Part shown: piece after piece, positions 1 to 8,534 of the stretch
Layout: each line of letters opens with the position of its first letter
How positions within the stretch are numbered: position 1 is the stretch's first letter
Assembly (NCBI GenBank): GCA_017430535.1
Contig: JAFRMR010000020.1
Coordinates: 1 to 64,000 of the forward strand
Direction of reading: 5' to 3'
Length of the DNA stretch: 64,000 nt
DNA from: Clostridia bacterium
GTDB lineage: Bacteria; Bacillota; Clostridia; Oscillospirales; Acutalibacteraceae
Position numbers and translations under genes: made by a program
Notes under the pieces: generated by a model
The model's input: the letters and a program-made list of their open reading frames with translations, nothing else
The model's database searches: none
What the model was told of the DNA's origin: nothing

Positions 1-1598
1 GCGGTTACGACTTCAAGAGTCTTGCTGTCACCGATGTAGTATTCCGCAGAATCTGTAGGCGCAGTTACGCCGGCAGGGGCTTCACCTGTGAATGTGTAGG
101 TAAGAGTATAGGGGATACCGCTCTGGGTTGCCTTTGCAGTTACATTACCCGCAGGCATCTTGCCGGTGGTAATCTCATTATCATCAGCATCGTAATATAC
201 CCAGTCGGTTATGGTGTAGCCGTCCTTGGTTGCTGCTGCAACTGAGGGGATATCATCGCCCTCTTCAAGCTGTACCGGTGCAGGTGCCGCAAGCTTATCT
301 GCATCCTTTACATTTTCATAGGTATATTCATAAGTAAGAGTATAATCCCAGATTGCAGTAAAGGTGATGCCGCCTGAGGGAACCGTTAAATTTCCGATAT
401 CGGCTGAGTTGTAGGTGTTGGTGCCGTCAGTCCAGCCGAGGAAATTATGGCCTGTCCATACAGGGTCGGAAGGAGCTGTAATAGGATCGCCTACATTGGC
501 AGGAGTGGAGTTGTCGGGTGTGCCGTTGTTATAAACATACTTTACAAAAGAACCCTGTGTATAAACCGCATAAAGGGTATCGGGGCTCTCTGCTTTAAGA
601 GTGGCAGCAGTCACATCGGGTGTGGTGGCGTTCTGTGTGGTTGCCCAGCCAAGGAATGTAGTGCCGGCGGCAGTGGTAACAACGGGAAGGGAAGCGGCAG
701 TGTTAGCCTGGCCAACTTCTTCATATACACCGTTGCCCTTATTGGTAATACCATCGGCTGCGGCAATAGTACCGGTAACGCCGAGAGTAGTATTGTTGGT
801 ATTATAAGTTACAGTACCGCCGATAGCGAGATTCTCGGAGTAACTGTTGACATCAAGGTAATAATATGATGAATCCAACGGGCCAATTTCATCTGCGGAA
901 CTTACCCATGTCATATATAACTCGGGATTGTCATAATCATCTTTTGTACATACAGAACCGCCTTCAACTCCGAAAATAGATTCCTGAGTAAGATCTGTAA
1001 TATCATTTTTGACAGTAAAATACCAGGTGATTAAATCTTTGCCGGTGCCGTCGCGGGTAAGTACATAACCGCCGTATTCTTCATTGTCAGTGAGAAACTC
1101 GGTGTTTGCAATCACATATGACTTGCCGGAATCGTATATACCTAACATATTCGCTTTGGTTTCACCGGGGATAGAACAAATCTGCCCGATTGATGAGCCC
1201 GAATCAAAATACTTGCCGCCCGAAACCGGAGCGCAGGAAGATTCAAGTGCAAGCAGGTTTTTATTGAAAGAAAGAAGCATTGAAAACTGATACACATTGA
1301 ATACCGAATCGGGATCCGAGCCATCAGCCATCAGAGATTCAAAGCTCATTACCGCTTTGATTCTGTCGCCTTTTTTAACATAAAGCGTACCGTCGCAGGT
1401 ATCTGTGCCGGAATAGGAAACATCGGAGATTTCATCCTCAAGAGGATCTCCGTTTGAGTCAACACGATAAAACTTGGTATAGACATTGAATATGCCGTGC
1501 TCATCCTCTGTTAAGGCAAATACTGCAACAGACATGCTGCCTGCAATAAGTGCCAAGGCAAGAAGCAGCGCCATGGGTTTTCTAAAGAGCTTCCTCAT
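1..1598 (-). CDS. Giant secreted repeat protein, C-terminus beyond window edge (cohesin-like domain plus InlB B-repeats)
   Basis: Reading from 1598, about 532 residues are visible and the frame is still open at base 1. The ATG at 1596-1598 follows an AAGGAGG site at about 1606-1612. Residues 1-29 are a signal peptide (MRKLFRKPMALLLALALIAG and onwards). Residues of about 30-260 form a beta-rich domain with the cohesin-like hallmark of a hydrophilic KKGDRI turn followed by strands. After it come InlB/Flg_new-type repeats (FLGWATTQN, HNFLGWTDGT, then a YTITDWVYYDADD block). It is the third cistron of the unit starting at 17638. The last visible 330 bases are nearly the same sequence as a block inside the 2199-aa neighbour, which suggests recombination between paralogues. 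Whether it ends in a dockerin cannot be seen. Role as surface adhesin or scaffold is inferred from the architecture. Confidence 0.85.
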   Translation of the reverse strand, partial: MRKLFRKPMALLLALALIAGSMSVAVFALTEDEHGIFNVYTKFYRVDSNGDPLEDEISDVSYSGTDTCDGTLYVKKGDRIKAVMSFESLMADGSDPDSVFNVYQFSMLLSFNKNLLALESSCAPVSGGKYFDSGSSIGQICSIPGETKANMLGIYDSGKSYVIANTEFLTDNEEYGGYVLTRDGTGKDLITWYFTVKNDITDLTQESIFGVEGGSVCTKDDYDNPELYMTWVSSADEIGPLDSSYYYLDVNSYSENLAIGGTVTYNTNNTTLGVTGTIAAADGITNKGNGVYEEVGQANTAASLPVVTTAAGTTFLGWATTQNATTPDVTAATLKAESPDTLYAVYTQGSFVKYVYNNGTPDNSTPANVGDPITAPSDPVWTGHNFLGWTDGTNTYNSADIGNLTVPSGGITFTAIWDYTLTYEYTYENVKDADKLAAPAPVQLEEGDDIPSVAAATKDGYTITDWVYYDADDNEITTGKMPAGNVTAKATQSGIPYTLTYTFTGEAPAGVTAPTDSAEYYIGDSKTLEVVT

Positions 1599-1734
1599 TA
1601 GAACAGTCCTCCTTAAAAATGCGTTCAGTGAACTCAGGCAGCGTGTTTACACAGCTGCAATCTCAGCCCACTTTGCCGTTATAAACAAATAGTGTCAACA
1701 CAAAAAATCGTATTTGCACTTTCTGCTTCATAAT

Positions 1735-1778
1735 GGCATATATGGGTATTTAACCGTTTTTAAACACCCGTATATGCC
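1735..1778. repeat. 17-bp inverted repeat between two giant genes
   Basis: Arms 1735-1751 and 1762-1778 pair over 17 positions with two mismatches that become G-U pairs in RNA; the loop is 10 bases. It lies in the 246-base gap between the 2199-aa and partial genes. No U tract follows, so it does not look like an intrinsic terminator. It could be an RNA processing or stability hairpin, or a protein binding site; its function is unknown. Confidence 0.6.
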
Positions 1779-1802
1779 ATTTGAAACATTAAGGGTGTTA
1801 TC

Positions 1803-1826
1803 CCTGCCCCGGTTTCCCGGGGCAGG
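1803..1826 (-). other. GC-rich intercistronic hairpin after the 2199-aa gene
   Basis: A perfect 10-bp stem (1803-1812 with 1817-1826) with a 4-base loop lies 19 bases past the stop codon. The sequence after it on the minus strand is not T-rich, so full termination is unlikely. Similar hairpins follow the 3012-aa and 1789-aa genes. An mRNA 3'-end stabilising or processing role is inferred. Confidence 0.6.
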
Positions 1827-1844
1827 TAATTTATAATCAGGACC

Positions 1845-4800
1845 TTATTCAGCTTTGCCGGTAGTCTGATTGATAACATAAGCTCCTTCATGAACTTTGT
1901 TGATAGTAGTTACATCCGCTCCGGTGAAGCTGGAATCTGTTGTCAGATTGGCAGCTCTGAACATATAAGGACTTGTCCATCCGGGAGTCTCAAGTTCCTT
2001 ATTCATTGCTGTTGTATCTGAGCCGGTAACATTACCGTCACAGTTTACATCACCGAAGATTACGATGTAGAACATCTCTACAAGTACATCATCGGTTTCA
2101 TCATCAACGGTGCCGTTTCTGTCATAAACCGATACTGTTGTGCCGGTTACTACTCTGTTTCTCTTAAGCCCATCAAGTACAATTCTGCCGTCACCATATA
2201 CTTCAATGTAATCTAAAATGGTTGTTGCAGTCAAACCGGTGGTAATGCCGTAAACATACCAGTCAGTTGCACCGGGTGTGTATGTATAACCGTATGTATC
2301 GGTATAGGCCTGTTCAACACTGGTTACTCCATAGGGTGCGTACTTCGCCCTGACTCTTGCGCTTGTGGATGAATTGAAACCGGTTATGGTTGCTGCATTA
2401 TAGGTTTCAACTTTTCCGCCACGCTCTATCATTGTGTTAGTATTGCCGGTTTTGGGAACCAGTTTAACGGGAACGCGATTCCACTGCGCATAAAGGGTGA
2501 TATCGCTCTCTATTACAGAGTCAACTGCATAAGGTGTTCCGTTTGAGTCAGCCCAGCCTGCGAAGGTAAAGTACTGCTTTGCGGGATCTGCCGGGAAATC
2601 AGCGGCAGTAAGGGCGGTGCCTGCTATAACATCTGCTGTGTCAACCTGTACGCCGTCAACCACAAAGGTTACTGTGAACACGCTTCTTACCCATTCGCCG
2701 GCAACAGCAATGTCGCCTGCGCCGAAGGTTACTTCGGTTACAACTGCATCATTCAGTTTCCAGCCGGAGAATGCGTAGCCTGAAACCTCATTAACAGTTG
2801 CAAGTGATACTGTATCGCCGATGTAATAATTATTGGAATCGGTGGGAGCAGTTACGCCGTCGGGAATTTCACCGGAAATTGTATAGGTAAGATGATAGGC
2901 AATACCGCTCTGGGTTGCCTTTGCGGTTACATTACCCGCAGGCATCTTGCCGTCGGTAATTACATTATCATTTGCATCGTAATATACCCAGTCTGTTACG
3001 GTATAGCCGGTCTTGGTTGCTGCTGCAACTGTGGGAAGGTCGGCCTGATATGCCTTTGTTACAGGTGCAGGTGCTTCAAGCTTATCTGCATCCTTAACGT
3101 TTACATAGGTATATTCATAGGTGATGGTGTAATCGTTTCTTGTCCACTCACCGGCAACCGCAATATCGCCTGCGCCGAAGGTTACTTCGGTTACAACGGC
3201 ATCATTCAGTTTCCAGCCGGAGAAGGTGTAGCCCTCAGGTGCGGTTACAACTTCAAGAGTTTTGCTGTCGCCGATATAGTATGTGCCGTTATCTGTGGGT
3301 GCTGTTACGCCGGCGGGAATATCGCCGCTGATTGAGTAAGACAGAGTATAAGGAATACCGCTCTGGGTTGCCTTTGCAGTTACATTGCCTGCAGGCATCT
3401 TGCCGGTGGTAATCTCATTATCATCTGCATCATAATATACCCAGTCTGTTACGGTGTAGCCGTCCTTGCTTGCTGCTGCAATTGTGGGAAGATCAGCCTG
3501 ATATACCTTTGATAACTGTGCAGGTGCTGCAAGTTTATCTGCATCCTTAACATTCACATAGGTATATTCGAAAGTGATGGTGTAGGTTTCAACATCCCAG
3601 ATTGCGCTGATTACTTTATTTTCAGCAGGCATTGTGGTAATGGCCTCGCTCCAGCTCTGGAATGTATGACCGGTCCAGGTGGGATCTGCGGGAACGGATA
3701 CGCTTTCGCCCGATGCATACCAATCGACCTGATCGGGATCGCCGTTGCCGAACTGCCAGGTAATGCTGTATTCCCATACTGCCGTGAAGGTAAGGTTGCC
3801 TTCAGGCATTGTCATCTCACCGATCTGAGCGGATGTGTAGTTGTTGGTGCCGTCAGTCCAGATTCTGAACTGATGATCTGCCCATACGGGATCTGCGGGA
3901 GCAGCAATGGTATCCTCATAATACTTGGGAGATACAACGATATTATCTTCGCCGTTGCCCAGTACATAAGTGATGGAATATTCATTATGAGTCCACAGAG
4001 CATAGAAATCGGTGGTATCGGCAGTGGGGATTGCAAGAGCGGCAACCTGAGCTGATGTGTAGGTGTTGGTGCCGTCGGTCCAGCCTGCGAAGGTCCAGCC
4101 GGCCTTTGAGGGCTCAGCTGCAACATTGCTGCCGATTGTACCCTGAGGATCATAGGTTAACTGATAAGCGCTGCCTATAAGCTGACCGGTTGTTGCCGGG
4201 TCATCATCATAATAGCTTATGGTTATTGTATTTGCAGAATAAGTACCCTGAACGGTAACATCATCATCAGGCATGGTTGCGGGTATTGAAGACCAGCCGC
4301 TGAAGGTGTAGCCGGGGATATCGGGTGCATCTGCAAGAAGGGTTAATTCGGTGCCGTAAGCAACAGATGAAACAGTTGTGTATTCTGCGCCCTCTGTGCC
4401 GTAGTTTGCACCGTAAACCATATAAATAATGTTGTGCTTATGAACATCCCACTGAGCGGTGTAAGTTACATCGCCTGCAGGCATTGTAAGGGCTTCGATT
4501 TCGGCCTTCTGAAGAAGGGTAACGCCGTTATCTGCAGACCAGCCGAGGAAGTCATAACCTGCACGGGTGGGATCGGCGGGAACATAGCCGGCAAGGCTTG
4601 TGCCGAAGGGCACGCCGTTATCCGGAGCCTGATATACAACATCCTGTGTTACATCATCCGCATACTTAAAGGTAAGGGTGTAAGGATTGGCTGTATAAGT
4701 ACCGGTGATTGTTACTGCCTCATTGGGCATGGTATCGGGAATCTGAGACCAGCCGCTGAAGGTATAGCCGGTGATGGCTGCGGGCTCTGCAACGATATAA

Positions 4801-7800
4801 CCGTTGGCCGCATCATCCTTGGCAGTGCCGAAGGGAACATTCTCAAACTTTGCATACTCGTAGTCTGTGCCGTAAGTTGCACCGGAAACAAGATAGGTTA
4901 CGGTGAACTTGTTAATTGACCACTGAGCGGTATAGGTAACATCATTAGCCGGCATTGTAAGAGCTTCGATTTCGGCCTTCTGAAGAAGGGTAACGCCGTT
5001 ATCTGTGGACCAGCCGAGGAAGGTGCGGCCCTCCCAGGCGGGGTCTGCAGGAACGTATGTTGCCAGTGATTCTTCATAAGGAACGCCGTTATCCGGAACT
5101 GCATAAACAACATCCGCGGTGTTACCGTCATTGGCCATTATGAATGAAAGGGTGTATGAGTTCTTAGTCCACTGGGCTGTGAATGTTACATCCTCTGCAG
5201 GCATTACATAAGCGCCTATCTGAGCTGAGGTGTAAACCTGATTATCCTTGGAGCAAAGCCAGTCTGCAAAGGTATAACCGGTCCTTACGGGATCGGACGG
5301 AGCGCTCTCAAGAGTTTCACCGTAGGTAACCTTAGTTACGGACGGCTCATCTCCGTTACCGAATACAAGGGTAAGGTCATATTTATTTACATCCCATGTA
5401 GCGTTAATGGTAAGGTTCTGTGCGGGCATGGTGGAAGGTGTTGCGGCATCCCAGCCCTTGAAGGTGTGACCTGTCCAGGTGGGGTCTGCGGGAGGCGCGC
5501 CTTCGGTGGAGGCCTCGAATGCGAAGGTATCCACTATATCCGCTTCGCCGTTACCCAGTACATAGGTGATGGTGTAGTTATTTCTCTGCCACTGAGCGGT
5601 GAAGGTAAGATCCTTGGCAGGCATACCGTCGGTATAATCTGCAGGAGCTTTATTATCACCATCAAGCCAGCCGGTGAAGGTGAAACCGGTCTTTGAAGGA
5701 TTGGCAGGAACTTTATCGGTAAAGGATGCGCCGAATGCAATACCGTTACCATCATCTTTATCATAAACAGTATTTACCTCACCGTTATCCGGTGCGAAGG
5801 TAAGGGTGTAGCTGTTAAGAGTCCACTGAGCGATGAAATTGACATCATCGGCAGGAAGTGTAAGGGCAGCTACCTGAGCTGAGGTGTAGGTGTTGGCGCC
5901 GTCGGACCAGCCGGCGAAGGTGTGACCTTCTTTGGTGGGCTCTGCGGCAACATTTGCTGCGCCGATTGTGCCGCCGTAGGTTACCTCATATGCACTGATA
6001 AGGGTATCATTGGATGCCGGAGCATCACTGTAATAGGAAACAGTGTAGTCTCTGGCAGTCCACTGAGCTGTGAAGGTAAGATCCTCTGCGGGCATACCTG
6101 CATCAGCATTGTATGCGGTAAGGGTGATGTTATTATCTTCATCCAGCCAGCCGGCAAAATTGTAACCGCTCTTGGTGGGCTCGGTTGCAGGTACGGGAAT
6201 CTGTGAGCCGAATGCTACCTGATTTGCATCAACATACTGCTCATAAACTGCGCCGTCAACCATAAAGATAACATCAAACTTATCGGGTACCCACTGAGCA
6301 ACCGCAGTAAGATTCTCTGCGGGCATTGTGTAATCCTCGGCATCGCCTGAGAACTCATCGCCGGAGGTTACGCCGGTGAATGCCCAGCCGTCAAATACAT
6401 AGCCGGTCTTGGTGGGCTCAGCAGGAGCATCAATAGTTTCACCGTAGCCGACGGAGAGGCTCTCAATAAGAGTGCCTGCGCCTGCGGGCTCATCGGAGTA
6501 ATAGGAAACTGTATACTCATTCTGAATCCAGGTTGCGGTATATACGGCGTTTTCATCGCCCATTGTATCAACCTCGGGCTCCCAGCCGCCGAAGGTGTAG
6601 CCTTCCTTGGTGGGGTCTGCGGGAGGTGTAATGGTATCGCCGTCTTTAAGGTTTGTGACTGTAGCATAGGTTTCGCCGTCAACCATAAAGGTGGCAACAA
6701 GGTTTGCGGCCTGGGTTGTTTCCGTATAGGATGCGGCAAGCTTAATGCCTGCGGGATCGTTTACGGTATAGCTCTGACCTGCTGTGTAGGCGTTGCCGTT
6801 TGCATCAAACCAGGTGTTGACGGTAAGTGAACCTATGGTAAGAGCGGGAGGCGTGAATGTGCCGTTATAAACAGCTGTATCTCTGTCTGCAAGGTTGCCT
6901 TCTTCGGCAAGAATGCCGGCAATTACAGCGGTATCGGCAGTGCCGCCGGCCTGAATCTCTTCTGTGGAATCAAAGTAATATTTAACAGAAACAGTTACGG
7001 CTCTCCACTCTGCTGTGTAAGTGGTGTTTACATTGGGGTAAGTGGCGGGAATGGTGGTAACAAGGTTGTTATCCTGATCGCGCCAGCCCATGAAGGTATA
7101 GCCGGTTCTTGAGAATTCGCCTGCTGCGGCGCTCTCTGCATTGTAGCTTGCGTTTCTGTTGTATTTGGGTGTTGCGGAGCTGTCAGTCCAGGTGTTACCT
7201 GCATAGACATCATTGCCGGAAATAACCACATTTGAGGTTGTGCCGTCATTGAAATCATAAGTTACGGTAACAAGCTTTTCCCAATGAGCGGTGTACTCAA
7301 AGGTGTTGGTATCCTGAGTGGCATAGGGGAACTGTGCGGGAAGCGCTCCCACACCGTTTATGCCTTCGCCTGACCAGCCCATGAATCTGTATGTATAGCC
7401 GTCTACGGTCTTAGTGGGATCAGCCGGGGGATTATCCCAGGTCTGGCCGCCGTAAACGTAGGGTTCACTCTGACCAATGGGGCTGATTGCAGTACCGCCG
7501 TCGGTATTGAAGGTGATAACTACATTCTGCTGCCACTGAGCGGTGAATACTACGCCGCCGGCTTCGGGCATCTCAAAGGTGCTGTCTGATACCGCAGGTG
7601 CGGTAACATCGGCATTGTTTGAGGTCCATCCCATAAAGGTATAGCCGCTTCTTGTTTTGATATTTGCGGGGATTGTAAGGGTATCATCCCCTACAACGCC
7701 GGTAACATCGGCATAAACTGCATCATCATAACCGGATGCAAATCTTACGCTGTTGCCTACGGTGATTTCGGGAGCATTTGTGAAGGAGGCAGTGAGGTTA

Positions 7801-8444
7801 CAGCCGTAGCCGTAAGCAACCGTCTGCCTGGTATCGCCGGATTCACCGTAATCAAACTCAATATAACCGGTGGCATTATCGTTAAGAAGAGTTGCCAGGT
7901 CATTGGTGTCAACGCTTACTGTTCCCAGAGTGTCGCCATCAGCGGCATCATCCGCAACCTTAAGGTTGATGTAGAACAGAGGTTCATTGATATTGAGCTG
8001 ATAAACCGAGGGGCTTGCGCCTCTCATTATAACTCTGAGGGTGCCTGCGCCTACACTGTCAGGTGCCACATAGGCGGAAAGCACAGAGGTATAAGCCGTG
8101 CCGACTTCAATCTGAGTTGAAGTTCTCAGGGGATAAGCCTGATAATCCACGGCAAAGAAATCTGTATCATAGTAGAGGAGCATTTCGCCGTCCACGGTAT
8201 AAAAACTCGTGCCGACATATACAGCTACTCTTACATTATCACCGGGTGCAACATGGGAATTATCTCCGGTTGCAACAATCCAGTTATTCTGACTGTCTTT
8301 CTTCTGTAATTCGGTTCTTACTGTGACGGTGCCTGTGGGAGGATTATCCTCATCATAGTCATATGCAGCGCCCATCACAGACATGGAGCCGAAAATCATA
8401 AGCAGAGCAATCAATAATGCAACGACTTTTTTACTTGCAGTCAT
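1845..8444 (-). CDS. Giant secreted protein: cohesin-like domain, about 22 InlB B-repeats, dockerin-like C-terminus (2199 aa)
   Basis: ATG 8442-8444 has AAGGAGGG about 10 bases upstream. Residues 1-26 are a signal peptide. Residues of about 35-210 resemble a cohesin: an APGDNVRVAVYVGTS strand, a YYDTDFF segment, then LFYINLKV. From about 230 to 1990 there are roughly 22 beta-grasp repeats of the Listeria-Bacteroides/InlB B type, each with a G(Y/H)TFxGW core and usually ending in a TAQW motif. Residues of about 1991-2129 form a beta linker domain, followed by a dockerin-like end from FGDVNCDG. The first calcium loop (DVNCDGNVTGSD) looks intact; the second (LTTDSSFTGAD) is degenerate. There is no enzyme domain and no LPXTG signal. 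It sits 90 bases after the 3012-aa gene and is cotranscribed with it. I infer a cell-surface adhesin or scaffold; the ligand is unknown. Confidence 0.9.
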   Translation of the reverse strand: MTASKKVVALLIALLMIFGSMSVMGAAYDYDEDNPPTGTVTVRTELQKKDSQNNWIVATGDNSHVAPGDNVRVAVYVGTSFYTVDGEMLLYYDTDFFAVDYQAYPLRTSTQIEVGTAYTSVLSAYVAPDSVGAGTLRVIMRGASPSVYQLNINEPLFYINLKVADDAADGDTLGTVSVDTNDLATLLNDNATGYIEFDYGESGDTRQTVAYGYGCNLTASFTNAPEITVGNSVRFASGYDDAVYADVTGVVGDDTLTIPANIKTRSGYTFMGWTSNNADVTAPAVSDSTFEMPEAGGVVFTAQWQQNVVITFNTDGGTAISPIGQSEPYVYGGQTWDNPPADPTKTVDGYTYRFMGWSGEGINGVGALPAQFPYATQDTNTFEYTAHWEKLVTVTYDFNDGTTSNVVISGNDVYAGNTWTDSSATPKYNRNASYNAESAAAGEFSRTGYTFMGWRDQDNNLVTTIPATYPNVNTTYTAEWRAVTVSVKYYFDSTEEIQAGGTADTAVIAGILAEEGNLADRDTAVYNGTFTPPALTIGSLTVNTWFDANGNAYTAGQSYTVNDPAGIKLAASYTETTQAANLVATFMVDGETYATVTNLKDGDTITPPADPTKEGYTFGGWEPEVDTMGDENAVYTATWIQNEYTVSYYSDEPAGAGTLIESLSVGYGETIDAPAEPTKTGYVFDGWAFTGVTSGDEFSGDAEDYTMPAENLTAVAQWVPDKFDVIFMVDGAVYEQYVDANQVAFGSQIPVPATEPTKSGYNFAGWLDEDNNITLTAYNADAGMPAEDLTFTAQWTARDYTVSYYSDAPASNDTLISAYEVTYGGTIGAANVAAEPTKEGHTFAGWSDGANTYTSAQVAALTLPADDVNFIAQWTLNSYTLTFAPDNGEVNTVYDKDDGNGIAFGASFTDKVPANPSKTGFTFTGWLDGDNKAPADYTDGMPAKDLTFTAQWQRNNYTITYVLGNGEADIVDTFAFEASTEGAPPADPTWTGHTFKGWDAATPSTMPAQNLTINATWDVNKYDLTLVFGNGDEPSVTKVTYGETLESAPSDPVRTGYTFADWLCSKDNQVYTSAQIGAYVMPAEDVTFTAQWTKNSYTLSFIMANDGNTADVVYAVPDNGVPYEESLATYVPADPAWEGRTFLGWSTDNGVTLLQKAEIEALTMPANDVTYTAQWSINKFTVTYLVSGATYGTDYEYAKFENVPFGTAKDDAANGYIVAEPAAITGYTFSGWSQIPDTMPNEAVTITGTYTANPYTLTFKYADDVTQDVVYQAPDNGVPFGTSLAGYVPADPTRAGYDFLGWSADNGVTLLQKAEIEALTMPAGDVTYTAQWDVHKHNIIYMVYGANYGTEGAEYTTVSSVAYGTELTLLADAPDIPGYTFSGWSSIPATMPDDDVTVQGTYSANTITISYYDDDPATTGQLIGSAYQLTYDPQGTIGSNVAAEPSKAGWTFAGWTDGTNTYTSAQVAALAIPTADTTDFYALWTHNEYSITYVLGNGEDNIVVSPKYYEDTIAAPADPVWADHQFRIWTDGTNNYTSAQIGEMTMPEGNLTFTAVWEYSITWQFGNGDPDQVDWYASGESVSVPADPTWTGHTFQSWSEAITTMPAENKVISAIWDVETYTITFEYTYVNVKDADKLAAPAQLSKVYQADLPTIAAASKDGYTVTDWVYYDADDNEITTGKMPAGNVTAKATQSGIPYTLSYSISGDIPAGVTAPTDNGTYYIGDSKTLEVVTAPEGYTFSGWKLNDAVVTEVTFGAGDIAVAGEWTRNDYTITYEYTYVNVKDADKLEAPAPVTKAYQADLPTVAAATKTGYTVTDWVYYDANDNVITDGKMPAGNVTAKATQSGIAYHLTYTISGEIPDGVTAPTDSNNYYIGDTVSLATVNEVSGYAFSGWKLNDAVVTEVTFGAGDIAVAGEWVRSVFTVTFVVDGVQVDTADVIAGTALTAADFPADPAKQYFTFAGWADSNGTPYAVDSVIESDITLYAQWNRVPVKLVPKTGNTNTMIERGGKVETYNAATITGFNSSTSARVRAKYAPYGVTSVEQAYTDTYGYTYTPGATDWYVYGITTGLTATTILDYIEVYGDGRIVLDGLKRNRVVTGTTVSVYDRNGTVDDETDDVLVEMFYIVIFGDVNCDGNVTGSDTTAMNKELETPGWTSPYMFRAANLTTDSSFTGADVTTINKVHEGAYVINQTTGKAE
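2686..3591 (-). repeat. Tandem 453-bp coding repeat (two copies) in the 2199-aa gene
   Basis: Copies 2686-3138 and 3139-3591 are offset by 453 bases (151 codons). Each encodes a YTYVNVKDADKL module plus a GYTVTDWVYYD repeat, a linker and a SGWKLNDAVVTE repeat. A third, similar copy occupies bases 1-335 in the partial neighbour gene. The nucleotide identity is high by eye, which suggests recent duplication or gene conversion. Confidence 0.75.
4449..5130 (-). repeat. Near-identical repeat pair in the 2199-aa gene, period 471 bp
   Basis: The stretch beginning at 4449 matches the one beginning at 4920 closely over about 105 bases. Both encode a GW(S)xDNGVTLLQKAEIEA motif. The spacing of 471 bases equals 157 codons, or two beta-grasp repeats, so the unit of duplication was a repeat pair. 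Confidence 0.6.
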
Positions 8445-8488
8445 TTGCGTTTTGTCCCTCCTTAGATATATTTACGGTACATCTGTTC

Positions 8489-8515
8489 CCTGCGGGCGGG
8501 GCTGCCGCCCGCAGG
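8489..8515 (-). other. GC-rich intercistronic hairpin after the 3012-aa gene
   Basis: A perfect 11-bp GC-rich stem (8489-8499 with 8505-8515) with a 5-base loop lies in the 90-base gap between the 3012-aa and 2199-aa genes. The sequence that follows on the minus strand is not a U tract, and the next ribosome binding site comes 25-35 bases later. An mRNA processing or stabilising element is more likely than a full terminator. Confidence 0.6.
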
Positions 8516-8534
8516 ACTGTTTGATTGTTATGTG

